Below are positions 12,839-25,735 of a DNA stretch of 64,000 nucleotides, piece by piece. How positions within the stretch are numbered: position 1 is the first letter of the stretch; every line of letters starts with the position of its first letter. Origin of the DNA: Scytalidium lignicola (taxonomy: Eukaryota; Ascomycota; Leotiomycetes); contig NCSJ02000130.1 of assembly GCA_002812745.2 (NCBI GenBank), positions 1-64,000 on the forward strand, written 5' to 3'. Both the position numbers and the translations under genes were made by a program. The notes beneath the pieces are model-generated. The model was given only the letters and a program-made list of their open reading frames with translations. It had not been told where the DNA came from and made no database searches.

Positions 12839-13924
12839 ATGACGGAGAAGAAGAAAAATGTGGAAGCAAAGAATTACAAAGGCTTTGTGGCTGGTGTTTT
12901 CTCCGGCATTGCAAAGTTAAGCGGTTAGTTGGTCCTTTTCTCGATTGCTTTAGACCATCGGAAAGTTCGACGAATATTCGTCAAACCCGACTTCGGCCAA
13001 ATATAATTACACATTCGAGACCATGACTCAATAATTGACACCCTTCTCACAGTCGGCCACCCTTTTGATACGATCAAAGTCCGTCTCCAGACTTCCTCAA
13101 GCTCCCAATTCAGCGGACCTCTCCAATGTCTCCTGCAGACCATCCGTAATGAAGGTCCTGCAGCACTCTACAAGGGTGCAACTCCACCCTTAATAGGCTG
13201 GATGTTCATGGACAGCGTGATGCTCGGGTCACTCACATTCTACCGCCGCATTCTACATCAAACAGTCTTCAATCCAAATGCTGCCTCTATTTTCGCATCA
13301 GCAGATGGAATGCCGTATCGAGAACTCGATAAGCAGCATAAGTTACCCGTCATCGGCCATGCCATGGCTGGTGTGATGGCAGGCTCAACTGTCTCCTTCA
13401 TCGCTGCTCCGGTAGAGCACATCAAAGCCCGTCTTCAGATCCAGTACTCGGCGAACAAGTCCGATCGGCTCTACAAAGGCCCAGTTGACTGTGCACGCAA
13501 AATCTACGGACGCCACGGCATACGGGGCATCTACCACGGCCTCTCCGCCACCTTGATTTTCCGCACTTTCTTTTTCTTCTGGTGGGGCTCTTATGATATT
13601 TTCACGCGATTGTTGTCCGAGAAGACCAATCTCAGCACACCTGCCGTGAATTTTTGGGCTGGTGGACTCAGTGCTCAGATATTTTGGTGTACGAGCTATC
13701 CATCCGATGTAGTGAAGCAGCGGATCATGACTGATCCGCTTGGTGGAGGATTAGGCGATGGTAAGAGGAGGTTTAGGAACTGGAGAGAGGCTGCCAAGCA
13801 AGTATGGAAGGAGAGCGGCTGGAGGGGATATTGGCGAGGTTTTCTACCGTGCTTTTTAAGAGCTTTTCCAGCGAATGCAATGGCACTTGTAGCATTTGAG
13901 GGGGTTATGAGGAGCCTGCCATGA
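12839..13924 (+). CDS. mitochondrial carrier family (SLC25) transporter
   Basis: Inner-membrane metabolite carrier of 318 residues, exons 12839-12923 and 13053-13924. All three repeats are present with their signature: GHPFDTIKVRLQT, APVEHIKARLQIQ and YPSDVVKQRIMTD, giving six membrane helices. The start at 12839 (MTEKKKNVEAKNYKGFVAGV) puts the first helix close to the N-terminus, as usual. The second signature (PVEHIKARLQ) and the FVAGVFSGIAKLSVGHPF opening resemble the amino-acid/carnitine/ornithine branch (YMC, CRC, ORT types). I cannot decide the substrate by reading. The earlier part of the second exon also holds GATPPLIGWMFMDS, the usual end of repeat one. Confidence 0.87.
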
Positions 13925-14095
13925 TGTTTTGTTTAGACATACAATACTTTATACAATTCATAGACATGACAAAAAGATTATAAACAAGAAAGTTGAATGC
14001 AGTAGGATAATTTGTGTATAAAGTATTGGCTACTACCAGGCATTTTTATGAAATAAAAGATAAAAATATATTGACACAAGATGCGGCAAAAAATT

Positions 14096-14101
14096 AAAAA
14101 A
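14096..14101 (-). terminator. RNA polymerase III T-run terminator of tRNA-Ser
   Basis: On the minus strand a run of six T follows the mature tRNA 3' end by about 7 bases, the expected Pol III stop signal. Confidence 0.6.
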
Positions 14102-14108
14102 CAAACTT

Positions 14109-14190
14109 CGACGCAGAACGGATTCGAACCGTTGCCCCCGAAAGGATGTGATTTCTAGTCACACGCATTAGACCACTCTGCCACTGCGCC
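14109..14190 (-). tRNA. tRNA-Ser (anticodon AGA)
   Basis: The minus strand folds as an 82-nt class II tRNA. The acceptor stem GGCGCAG pairs with CTGCGTC (one G-T pair), discriminator G. The anticodon stem TGTGA/TCACA encloses the loop CTAGAAA, giving anticodon AGA (serine). A long variable arm (about TCCTTTCGGGGG) and the T loop GGTTCGAATCC are present. The gene has no intron. The box A (GTGGCAGAGTGG) and box B promoter elements are intact. Confidence 0.95.
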
Positions 14191-14837
14191 CTTGTTATGA
14201 AGAGTGGTCGCTTATTTTAAACTATACACACTATTGATTCTTTTTAGGCGAATGCACGACTGCAACCACTTGGTGTCATGCTTCCTTGGGCTTGACAGAA
14301 AAGCTATTTTGTCGTAAGTTAATATATTAACTGTACTCTTATTTAATCACTAGATTTTATAGAAGTCCACTCTGGATTTAAGTCACGCATATACTAACAT
14401 TTGTGATCAGATTTGATTGGCATATTAAGTTGAAGGAAAATATTAAGTGTATCAAATTATGACCTAGCCTTCATTCTAAATGCAAATCCATCTTTGGACT
14501 CTTACCCTGTAGTATCAAAACATTGATATGATTAGTAAATGGGTATGTTTTTATTGGACATTAGTCAATTGTGGCGTAGCAGGATGCAAAGCTTGAAAAA
14601 TACTAGTACTACAACTATTTATGTACATATTGCCTAGATATCAACACTTACAGTTATGATTTCTCGCACACTAACATAGCATCTAGACAGTCTTGTATGA
14701 TCTGCATGCTGATGCGGCTGCTAGGGTATATCGCTTATATTACAAGTATGAAACTACCTGATGCTTCCGCGCACCAATTTTGAGTATTTTGCCCAGTTCG
14801 TAACGCCATTCAATGCTTCTAGGGAACACCTTAACTT
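14191..14837. other. intergenic region between tRNA-Ser and NUP85
   Basis: AT-rich 3' flank of NUP85 and upstream flank of the tRNA. No gene or repeat recognised. Confidence 0.5.
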
Positions 14838-17800
14838 CTACAGTCGGCCGTCAGCCTCAGCCAATCTTGCCCTTGCAAGATCCTTTGCGAGCCCAAGCCT
14901 TAGAACACGGAGAATATCGGCCGAAGAAGTATTTGCAGTAAGTCCACTCCGCCAGTCCCATCCACGCTTGACGTTTCCTATCGATAAGCTACCACTCATG
15001 GATTGCTTTAGCTGGGAAGCGACCATGGAACTTTCTACCAGAGAGAAACTACTTGCGCCGCTGATATTCGAGGTAGATTTCCTCAGCATATCGTGGGGTG
15101 TAGAGCCTTTAAGCCCAGGTGTAGACGCTATGACAGCATTGAAAAAAACATCGCAAGCAGTGTATACCCGTGATCCAACTGTTTGAATATCCTCGATGGA
15201 TTTGAGTAGTGTTTCAATTTGTGATATTTTGAGTGTCGAGTGGGGTTGATTAACAAAGACGGTAGCCTCACCCAAGAGTGCAAGGAGGTAGTCGACGCTG
15301 ACTACGGCACCTCGTGATTCATCGTAGAGACCACCTCGGATATTGTCATCTGAGCTGGCAATTACTGCCAGTAAAGCTGATGCTGCATCTGATTTTCGTG
15401 CAGCCGAGCCTGGGGTCTTCACCGCGCCTCCATCTCGGAGTTGGTAAAATCTGCGAAGGGTTGCATAGCCACTGAGCATCTTATGAACAAGCTCAGCAGC
15501 ATCTACGTCCATTCTAGACAAATCTGTCAGGGATTTCTTTGGAGACCAAAGCAAATTACTGAGGTGCTCGTCCAATTCGGATTCCTGAGGGTAGGCAGTA
15601 GAATAAATTAAGGACCTTGCTATGAGCAGATTCAAAACTTCTTTGACCATTTCGGTTCTGTGCGCTAGAGCGTAATACCATAGAGCCTCCCCATAGTTAT
15701 GAGTGTTCTCTTTGAGACCATTGGCATAAGACTGCAGATGTTAGTTGGTATACTCTTGTGCGGACTTGGGTATCTTACCTCTGCCGTGCGTTCCGCTTGC
15801 CCATCCATACCAAGTTGGTTCAGTAACCTCCAAAGCTTATCGACAGTAGTAGTAGAATCTAGCGGGAGTGATTCCAAAATTTTTCCAACCATCCCGTCTG
15901 TACGCTCAGCAGAATCAAGTCTACCAAGTACCGCAATAGCTAGTTCCCAGCCTTCCTTGACTACAATTGTGCGCCCCCGTCTCGGGTTTGATCGAAACTC
16001 CCCACATCGAGATAATTCTAGAGCATATGAAATCAGAGTACGATCCTTAACGCCATCAGTCTTTTCAAGAGACGAAGTGATTCCAAGGACATCCATATCG
16101 TCTTGATCTAAGCTGCCCATGGTGATAAGATTTTGTGGTTCTGAAGTCGGTAACCATCCGCCAATGGAAGCAACCTCAGCCACAGCAGACGAAACAGGTC
16201 CTGACCACGCTCGTAAGATGCCTATAACAACTTCTGTCTCCCCTTCAAATATTGCTGCTAAACCAACTTCTATAGGGTTCAGTGTATTGACTTGAAAGTC
16301 AGTAGACTCAGCCGTTGCCAACCCAAAAGATCTCCCAAGTTTGCGATGGTAAGCTTCTGAATCCGATATTTTTGAAGATCCGTGATAAGATGTCCTGGAT
16401 TGCCCAAGAACTAACTGCCTATCATTTTTACCTTCGTCCCACCATACAAGCAATCCAACAGTAGCCTCACACCAATCCTGTGCATTCGCAATTATTGCAC
16501 TAGAATCGCCCATTACTAAGCCATAAAGAGTGAGCAGATTTTGATAGATGTTCCATGGTACCCTGCTTTCGGCTCTTTTAGCAATCCGACTGTAAGTACC
16601 AGAACGACTAGTAGCAGCTGATGCACCAAATCCTTCTGCTTCATATGCTGAAGGAGCATGGTCACCATCTCCAGCTTCGGCAAACTGCCTTAATTCCTCT
16701 AATGCTTGAGAGATCCTTAACCTAAACAGAGTCCAGTCGCTACCGCGGATATTCCAATCTCCATGAACAGCGGGACAGAGCTTAAGCACTTCGGTGGCAG
16801 CATCAATAACTTTCTCCACATTAGCCAATGCTACACTACTATATCCTGTTATGATTGATTTGTCTCGAGCATCATCTAGACCAGTTCTAGCATGTTGCCA
16901 CCCGGCCGTCTGAAGAAGATTAACAACTGCCACAACTTTTCCACGAAGAAGACCATTCAATATGGTGTCCCAGAATAGCCGATGGTTAGAGGGACTTGGG
17001 CGATGTGTTTGGATTTCTTCAAACTGTGAGGGATATGGATCATGAAATTCGTCGATCCATTCAAGCATAATCTGCGGTAAAGGTTTAGGCCTTTGAGTAA
17101 AGCCACGCGGTTCAGCCATGGCAGGGTGATGGATTTGCAGTAACAGAGTGGCTAGAAAATTGGCCTTAGAAAAATTAGATGCTCTGCCACCGGGCCCAAT
17201 TGCTGCAGTATACTCCTCAGAATTATGAGCAGCGGTATTCTTGTCGTACTCCCTCCAAAGTCGTGTAAGTTCACTCGGTACAACTGTCAGAGCCTGCTGC
17301 AGCGCCTCGGGATCATCCCCAGCACCGACTCCTTGATGATATAACTTCATGATTGCTGCTTCGGTGTCAAGGATGAGATCGCCAGATTCCTCGATATTAG
17401 GAGAGCCCATTTGAGTATACAAATCCTTTGCTATCTTTGCGTATGTTGACTGTGTTTCTTGATCTGGAACTGACCTTAGGGAACTCTTGAGGCCCGGAAT
17501 GCCTCCTCCTATGCTATCCCCTAGACTCACCGGTGCCGTGAGGAGGAGGTCTGACCCAACTTTATTCCCACTGCCCCGTAACCTGGACCTCGACCTTGTA
17601 CGCGTTGAAGGGCTGTATGGCTGATCATAGTCCATATTATCCTGCATGTATTCGGCATATCCTTCCTCCACATCATCTGTATTTTCTTCGCCATATTGTC
17701 TATCGTAGTAATGGCTGTTTTCCGTGTCCTCCTCTTGGTATTGATTGCCTGTTTCAAAGTCCCCGTATTCATTGCTGAGATTGGATCGTTGGGGCAGAGC

Positions 17801-18142
17801 AGAGTATCCTTCAAAGTTTCTTAAAGGTGATAACTTTGGACTACTAAAGCTATTCTGTGAGGATGGATTGAATCCAGTTTGTTGGGTGAAGGAAAGTGGT
17901 TTTATAGCTTCAGGTCCCGTAAACGTTGAGCTACCAAATATCGAGGGTGGTGGAGGCTCTGCAGGTGTGAAGGAGCGCGCTGAGGATGGAGGAGGGCCAG
18001 CGGGAGTAGTCGAAAGATTAGAAGCCGCAAAAGAGAAGTTGTTTCTTCCATTGTGGCCGCGTCGTTCTGGTGTTGATGGAAGAGGACTTCCAGACATAGG
18101 AACCTGGAAGCCCGACATGATAGCAACCAGAGAAATTGACAC
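14838..18142 (-). CDS. NUP85: nuclear pore complex scaffold protein Nup85
   Basis: Large nucleoporin of the Y-complex (Nup107-160/Nup84 complex), 1085 residues from the ATG at 18142, or 1077 if the second ATG (18118; MSGFQVPMSGSPLPSTPERRG) is used. Two exons, 15779-18142 and 14838-15731, with a 47-nt intron. The first 220 residues are disordered and rich in Ser, Pro, Gly and acidic residues, a usual fungal N-terminal extension. The rest is alpha-helical; YANGLKENTHNYGEALWYYA followed by LAHRTEMVKEVLNLLIARSL after the splice is characteristic of the Nup85 core. Family assignment rests on this region and on the conserved block NPIEVGLAAIFEGETEVVIG. It is a head-to-head neighbour of gamma-tubulin. 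Confidence 0.8.
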
Positions 18143-18695
18143 ACCAGAGATCGCGAATTACTTTGGGGTAAGATCTTGCATTCGCCTTAACGATCCCAGA
18201 ATGTGATGTCGGTTGCTTCTCAAGATAGTTGTGGTACCGCGGCAGAAAGAGGGCTGGTACTATTTAGATATCGAACAGATCCGGCTAGGGCTGCCAGATG
18301 CGAAAGCTCTGGCAACTTTTATAGCGGCGCAAGGTTCCCCGTCGATCACCCTGTTGGAAATTTCAACTCTCCTAAGAAATATCCATGTTGGAACAATTAG
18401 AAGGAAAAGGGTAGGAAAATCTTTCTCCGGTCCTAGTGATGGCGCGATAACGTAGCCTAATAATCTGCTTTTCATATAGCTAAGCACAATTGTTTTGGAA
18501 TAGTGTAGTGCATAACATACAGTACATACGGAGTACAGTACATGAAAGTAGCCGCATCCCCTCAATTAGTGCCAATTACAGGTAGCTTCACGCGTCTTGA
18601 CGCGTTTCCATTTCTGTTAGAATCATATTCATTATTATGCGCCAGCTCAGCTCTCGTAACTACGACTTTCACAACATTCCACCCATGATCGAATA
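18143..18695. promoter_or_regulatory. bidirectional promoter region, NUP85 / gamma-tubulin
   Basis: 553 bp between divergent genes. A tacggagtac motif sits at about 18528-18537. An 80-codon open frame (18213-18455) starts only with TTG and has no ATG in frame, so I do not call it a gene. Confidence 0.45.
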
Positions 18696-20326
18696 ATGCC
18701 AAGGTGAAAACATAAACATCTGAAATTTACTTGTGCATTAGCTCACCTATATTTGTAGAGAAATTATAACAGTTCAGGCTGGCCAGTGTGGCAACAGCAG
18801 TGAGTTCTATTACTCAACCCCGCATATCATTTGGGAGGTATAGCCTTGAGATATGTACTTATAGTCTTATAGTTGGCAGTCAATTTTGGCAGCAGCTTTG
18901 TCAGGAACATGGCATCAGTCAAGATGGAAACCTTGAGGAGTTTGCGACAGAAGGCGGTGACAGAAAAGATGTATTCTTTTATCAATCTGACGACACACGA
19001 TACATTCCACGAGCCATCCTTATTGATTTAGAACCCAGAGTCATAAATGGAATCCAAACAGGTCCGTACAAGAATATCTACAACCCAGAAAACTTTTTCG
19101 TCGGGAAGGATGGCGCCGGAGCTGCAAATAACTGGGGAGATGGATATCAGACTGGTGAATTGGTACATGAGGATATCATGGAGATGGTTGATCGGGAAGC
19201 AGACGGCAGTGATTCGCTTGAGGTTAGTGTATTAAACTTGGTCAAAGACTCAAAGGCATTATATTTACGGTTTATAGGGCTTCATGATGCTTCACTCGAT
19301 AGCTGGAGGTACAGGTTCGGGACTGGGCTCTTTTCTCCTGGAAAGACTTAATGATCGGTTCCCTAAAAAGATCATTCAAACATATTCAGTATTCCCAGAT
19401 ACGACAAATTCCGGAGACGTTGTGGTTCATCCTTACAACAGCTTACTCTCGATGCGACGGTTAACACAAAATGCGGACTCTGTGGTTGTTCTTGATAACG
19501 GCGCATTATCTCGCATCGCAGCGGATAGATTACATGTTCAGGAGCCTTCTTTCCAACAGACGAATCAATTGGTATCTACTGTTATGTCAGCCAGCACAAC
19601 ACCCTTGCGGTACCCAGGTTATATGCACAACGACCTTGTTAGCATTGTTGCATCTCTCATCCCTACACCACGGTGTCACTTCCTCATGACGTCTTATACT
19701 CCTTTCACTGGTGATAGTGTTGAGCAAGCAAAGACTGTACGAAAAACTACTGTGCTGGATGTTATGAGGAGACTGCTGCAGCCCAAAAACCGGATGGTAT
19801 CAACTGTTCCTGGAAAGAAGAGCTGCTATATTTCTATTCTGAACGTCATACAAGGCGATGTGGATCCAACGGATGTTCACAAGAGTCTTTTACGAATTAG
19901 GGAACGTCGACTGGCAACATTTATTCCATGGGGGCCTGCAAGTATACAAGTGGCACTGACTAAGAAGAGCCCATATATCCCGATGAGCCACAGAGTAAGC
20001 GGGTTGATGCTAGCAAATCATACCAGCATTGCTACAGTAAGTTGGCCCAGCTAGCACAAGATTTCGATATGTAGACTAATAGCTTGCTCTAGCTGTTCAA
20101 ACGTCTCGTTCGCCAATATGATGGCATGCGGAAACGTAACGCATTTATGGAAGGTTACAGGAAGACAGCCCCATTTGCGGATAACCTCAATGAATTTGAT
20201 GAAGCGCGAGAGGTCGTTACAGATCTTATTGCGGAGTATGAGGCGGCAGAGGAAGCGGACTATCTCAGTCCCGAGGCTGGAGAGAAGGCCCCTGCAGGAG
20301 AAGCGAGTGACAAGAGAGTTGGATGA
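18696..20326 (+). CDS. tubG: gamma-tubulin
   Basis: Microtubule-nucleating tubulin of the spindle pole body, 463 residues. Exons are 18696-18703 (8 nt), 18759-18799, 18873-19222, 19278-20036 and 20093-20326. The spliced N-terminus reads [20 protein letters not shown], the tubulin nucleotide-binding opening, and the GTP-binding loop [15 protein letters not shown] is at about residue 140. The gamma-specific stretches [19 protein letters not shown] and [15 protein letters not shown] are present. The acidic tail ([19 protein letters not shown]) ends it. The 8-nt first exon and the 41-nt second exon are easily missed by gene finders. Confidence 0.96.
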
Positions 20327-21134
20327 ATAAATTCTTGGGGAACGGCTGTCCGGCGTTGGAGTTGATGGAGTTGATACACATTTATCTGGTAGAGTGATTA
20401 TGAACTTTTGATGATACCAATAACAGACTGATTCCTTGACATTTGTGACTTTGTATGCCGGTTGTCCTATGCTGTCATACTGTCTACTGTAAGCTATGTC
20501 ACTAGACTCCAAGAGATTGAATGCTCCGTATTATTATAAGACTTGATGAGCAATTAGTCTGGTAGTCTGGTGGTCCGAGTGCTCAAAATACGACTGCGAC
20601 GTTAGTAATGATGACACTACTGTATGTCTAGCTTATGTGGGGTGTGGCTGGATAACTGATAAGTTGGTGTTCAGGCCCGACCAATTGGCTGATCATCGTC
20701 CTGCAGGGCCACCTGTAAACGACGTCACGGCCAAGGGGAGGCAGGTTCGGAGGGAAAAGTTTGCCAACAATTAGTGACTGATAGCCAAACTCGGGTTTTG
20801 TTGAAGAAGAGTAGATAGTGGAATGAGATCGATTAGTCCAGACTTTCTAATCTGTACAAGGATTGACTTTAGCTAAGTGGGATAGAAATGGTGTAGAGTT
20901 CGGGTGCTAGCATATTAGAAACTTCCTTCCTAGCATTGACATTTCTCTAATTACAGTCCGGAGCTGTCAACAAGCTAGCTTTGCTCACGTAACTTCTGGG
21001 CTAGACTATTTCTTACGGGATCCGTTGAGCACACCTCTAGTCTCTCTAACCTTTCTAACCTCTATACTGCTCTTTTTGCAAAGTGGCAACGAGGACAGGA
21101 AATCGAGTCTGCACCATCTCCGCAAGCCGGTACA
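20327..21134. other. intergenic region upstream of GH63 gene
   Basis: About 800 bp of tandemly oriented spacing (both neighbours on +). It should contain the GH63 promoter; a pyrimidine-rich stretch (ctctagtctctctaacctttctaacctctatactgctc) at about 21033-21073 lies just before the start. No other feature seen. Confidence 0.45.
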
Positions 21135-24100
21135 ATGGTTACGATAGACCATCATGAATACCTATCTCGGGAAGAGAAGCGCCTAAAGGAGGATCGCGAT
21201 CGCAAGAAGTACTGGAAGAAATGGGGTCCGTACGTAGCAGAGCGGCAATGGGCAACGGGTACATTTTTCGTAAGCTTTCGATAGGTCTTGGACTCTTCGT
21301 GCTAATTCCATTGGCAGTCAGAGAGGATTATAGCGCCGATGGTGATGCCTGGAGCCGTAGGTACTTTCGATTTGGCTTATCAAGATCAGTTCTGACCGTG
21401 TTTAGATTTCCCTTATGACCATGCCAAATCGAGAGCGTTTAGATGGGGAGAGGATGGGATTGCCGGCGTATCAGATACCCACGGCTTACAAAACATTGCA
21501 TTCGCATTTTGGAATGAGGAAGAGTCAGCAACTTTACAGTCCTGTGCTCATGGCACAACTTTGCTGACAACATCATAGCGATTCCCTTAAGGAACGCCTA
21601 TTTGGCCTGTCGAACCCGCAGGGTAACCATGGAGAGAGCATCAAGGAAGCTCATTTCCATCTTGATAATACACCAACGGTACAGTACCCAAGCTAGATAC
21701 CGCTGAAATTCCGTGCTAATATTATTATTATTATCAGCATTCTTACATGAAGTACCTCTACAAGTACCCTCAAAGAAAGTTTCCATATGAGGATCTTATC
21801 ACGGAGAACGCCAAGAGAGGAAAGGAAGACAGAGAGTATCAGCTGATTGATACTGGTATATTCAAAGAAGACAGATACTGGGACATAGTGATTGAGACAG
21901 CAAAGGAGGCTGATGATCCAGAAGAGCTGCTGTTCCGTGTTACTGCATGGAACAGAGGTCCAGAGCCGGCGCCACTGCATATAGTTCCTCACGTCTGGTT
22001 CAGAAATACGTGGGCATGGGGCCACGAGTCTGAAAATTTAAAACCATCCATACGGCAGATTGATGAGCTTTCGGCGCATAGCAAGCATTACAAGCTAGGA
22101 GACAGATACATCCGGTTTTCACCGTCTCCAGGGGTTGGCCCAAGCGGTCAAGATGTGCAGCCCGAGATCATATTTACTGGAAATGATACCAACTTCAAGA
22201 AGTTATATGATGGAGAGAATAAGGAACCGTATGTCAAAGATGCTTTCCATCATTATATCGTGGATGGCGAGAAAGATGTAATAAATCCAAAGAAGACAGG
22301 CACAAAGTCAGCGGCATGGTTTGCATTTAATGATGCTGGTGGTGTTGCACCTGGCGAATGTGCAGTTGTACGATTCCGATTTTCAAAGAAGTACGAGGAC
22401 TATGTTGATGAAGAGGAATTTGACGATATAGTTGAGCAGCGAAAGAACGATGCAGATAATTTCTATTACCGCATCAACCCGCTTCCCATGTCAGAGGACC
22501 TCCGAAATATCCAACGACAAGCGTTTTCTGGTATGCTGTGGACGAAACAGTATTATCACTTTATTTGGGATCAATGGGCAAATGGCGATCCAGCTCAACC
22601 TCCTCCTCCACCAGAGCGAAAGGCCATTAGAAATGCAAACTGGAAGCATATGTACTTGGATGATATTTTATCTATGCCAGATTCATGGGAATATCCCTTC
22701 TTTGCAGCCTGGGATTCTGCTTTTCACTGCATACCTTTCGCTATGATTGACCCAGACTTTGCGAAGAAGCAACTTGATCTTTTTACTCGCGAGTGGTATA
22801 TGCATCCAAACGGTCAGATTCCGGCTTACGAATGGAATTTTGGTGACGTTAATCCCCCAGTACACGCATGGGCAACGTTTCGAACATTCAAGATTGAGAG
22901 GAAACTTTACGGCCATCAGGATCTCGACTTTCTGGAACGTGTTTTCCAAAAACTTTTACTTAATTTTACGTGGTGGGTCAATCGAAAGGACTTCGACGGA
23001 AAGAATGTATTTGAAGGAGGATTTCTTGGGCTAGATAATATTGGTCTTTTCAATCGTTCAGAACCTCTGCCAACCGGTGGCAAGCTCGAGCAAGCTGATA
23101 GCACTGGCTGGATGGCATTCTACTGTCTGTCTATGCTCAACATCGCTTTGGAGTTGGCTAAGCACCGTAGGATCTATGAGGATATTGCTTCAAAATTCTT
23201 TGAGCATTTTATGCTCATTAGTGATGCCATGACCTATAAGTCTGGATCGAAAGAAGAAAAGTCATTGTGGAACGAGGAAGATGGATTCTACTACGATGCC
23301 ATCTCTTGGGGTGGGCCATGGACCCAGCAACTACCGGTCAGGTCTCTTGTAGGGCTGATTCCCTTATATGCGACTATGACTCTGGAACCAGAACTCCTTA
23401 ATCAGCTCCCTTCATTCAAGAAACGTGTAGACTGGTTTATCCAGAACAAGCATGACGTTGCAGAGCGCAACATGGCTAGCATTCGGAAGAGGGGGAAAGA
23501 TGATAGAATTATTCTCTCACTTGTGAGTAAAGATCGACTAGAAAAGATTTTGAAACGTATGCTTGATGAGGACGAGTTCTTCAGTCCCCATGGAATCCGA
23601 TCATTATCAAAATACCACGATAAGCATCCGGTCTCTATGGATGTAAATGGACAAGAATTCAAGGTTAGTTACGTTCCGGGTGACTCGGACAGTGGTCTTT
23701 TTGGTGGAAATAGTAACTGGAGGGGGCCAATCTGGCTATGTGTCAACTTTCTCCTGATTGAATCTTTACAAAGATTCTATCTGTTTTATGGACCGAAATT
23801 CCAGGTGGAGTGCCCTACAGGATCTGGAGATTATATGCATCTTGGCCACGTATCCGAAGAAATTCAGCACCGTCTACAGCATATGTTCGCCCGTGGAGAC
23901 GATGGACGCCGAGCTATCAATGATGGTAATGACTTGCTGGATTTTGACCCTAACTGGTGTGATAACTTATGGTTCTATGAGTTCTTTGACGGTGACACCG
24001 GTCGTGGCCTTGGTGCTACTCACCAATGTGGTTGGACTGGTTTGATTGCAAGGATGATTCACGATACTGGGTAAGATAACCTTATGCTTCACAAAAGTAC

Positions 24101-24487
24101 CGTTATTAACTAGTTTATAGACTTAGTTGCCGTCTACCTCAGACACCTAGAACTCCATCAACTGCTATGGAACATTACTTCGACGACGTACTTCATCGTG
24201 GTACCAGCAAGCCAAAGACCAGACCACAGATGCAGAGACGCCGCTCCTCAGTTAGTCATCTTAGTCGTCACTCTAGATCGATAGGTCGACGTAGTGATTT
24301 TGACTTCTCTGAGAATGGTGAAGATGACGATGAGAATGTCCAATCGGTATTCTCGGCTGATGGAGAAGAAGCGGAGATGGATAGCCACCTTGCGAACTAC
24401 GTTTCTGAGCAGCTACAAAGAGTTCGAAGTCACCAGTCCGCTGATTATGTAACTGGTGATGAGTTTGAGGCCCAAGTTGACAATTAG
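21135..24487 (+). CDS. GH63-like glycoside hydrolase (cytosolic glucosidase-type)
   Basis: Glycoside hydrolase of 1026 residues. Exons are 21135-21258, 21318-21356, 21406-21523, 21579-21678, 21738-24070 and 24121-24487. The N-terminal beta domain contains [20 protein letters not shown] and [17 protein letters not shown]; the (alpha/alpha)6 barrel includes [53 protein letters not shown] and [18 protein letters not shown]. These match the GH63 group that includes bacterial mannosylglycerate hydrolases and many fungal intracellular homologues, not the ER glucosidase I (Gls1/Cwh41), since no signal anchor is present. Candidate acids are the Asp of AWDSAF and the Glu of YEWNF by family analogy (inference). 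After [17 protein letters not shown] comes a Ser/Arg/Asp-rich tail of about 135 residues, probably disordered. One intron uses the less common donor gtcagc. Confidence 0.83.
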
Positions 24488-24819
24488 AACTGTTTATCCC
24501 CATACCTCTATTTCGGCATATCAAGCATCTACAACCTTATTTATTCGTCCCTTTGCAGCGGTTTGGCATTCTGCATTAAACGATGAAAATAGATTCGGGA
24601 GGTCAGTGAATGTAAATAACTGGAAGACACAATAAAAGTGATGTTACAATCCACGAGCCCTAGTAGATATTTCAATACAAGACTTGCGGATTGGTGACAG
24701 TCTAGTGTAACAGATTTATATTTTCTCTAATTTACGTTCCAGTACATGTGGTCCATAGAGACCAACCGCGCCCTCTGTCGACTGCTCTCCTTTCAACAAA
24801 AAAAATAAATTGATGTTAT
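24488..24819. other. convergent 3' region, GH63 / ATP5
   Basis: 332 bp of AT-rich sequence between converging genes. Nothing further seen. Confidence 0.5.
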
Positions 24820-25735
24820 TTACAAGGTGTCAGTCAGGAGCTTGTTCATTTTTGCAATCCGGGATGAGACGCTGAGATCAATTGTTCGGTCACCAATCTC
24901 GACAACAAGGCCGCCAAGGATATCAGTGTTAACCTGAAAGCTTAAGTTAATGCCTCTGGCGGATTTTAAGTTGACAGGAGATGCATACCTTGTTTGTAAC
25001 CTTGAGCTTCTGTCCCTGGCCGATGTATTGAGACTTTGCAACTGCGGCCTCAAGGCGGGAGAGAGTCTTGCTATCAAGTGGCTGTACCGTATCCTTATTA
25101 GTAAAACTGTCCATCGCTATCGGGTAGACTATTTCCACTCACCGAAGCACTCGTAACTGTCAACTCGACCTCGCCTTTGGCAGCACTCATCAGCTCACCA
25201 AACTTCTCACAGACACCCTTTAAGAGACCCAATCGGTTGTAATCAGCTAGAGTTTTGAGGAAGTTCTTGACGGTGTCGCTCTTCTCGGCTCCGGCATGCT
25301 TTTCAAGCACCGAGAGAATCGACTCCTTGTCAGCATCGGTCAAGGTTGGTGCTAAAAGGATCTGAGCAAGCTTGGGATCCTTGTGGTATGCCTCGTTGAG
25401 AATAGCAATTGCCTTGGCAGTACTGTCGAGCGTGGAGGTTTTTACTGCTGCAGTGTACTACGGAGCAATCGGGTGTTAGCTGTAGCTCTCTTCCCATAAT
25501 TATTTGGGCCAATTGAGCCAGGAGAGGTAGAATAATTGTGATAAAATAGCTCCCGGCTTACCAGAGCAGAGGCGTAGGTGCCATCGAGACCGAAAACAGC
25601 GACGGGTGGTTTCGAATCTGGAGCGGAAGGAGTGGCATAGCTGCGGATCTGGGAGGTTGCCGCAGCTCTGGACACAGCTATTCTAGAAGGGGCAGCTGCC
25701 CGAGAGGCTCTGAGGATTGCCCGACTCGAGAACAT
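24820..25735 (-). CDS. ATP5: mitochondrial F1Fo ATP synthase subunit OSCP (ATP5)
   Basis: Oligomycin-sensitivity-conferral subunit of 231 residues, linking F1 to the peripheral stalk. Exons in transcript order are 25562-25735, 25143-25457, 24989-25081 and 24820-24933. The first about 35 residues form an Arg/Ser/Ala-rich amphipathic presequence (MFSSRAILRASRAAAPSRIA). The mature part begins PPVAVFGLDGTYASALYTAA and ends with the family's signature VNTDILGGLVVEIGDRTIDL followed by SVSSRIAKMNKLL. Full length for the family. Confidence 0.95.

Noticed and set aside
18213..18455. 80-codon frame with protein-like composition between NUP85 and gamma-tubulin
   Set aside because: It has only a TTG start, with an upstream stop in frame and no splice acceptor that would supply an ATG; it sits in a shared promoter.
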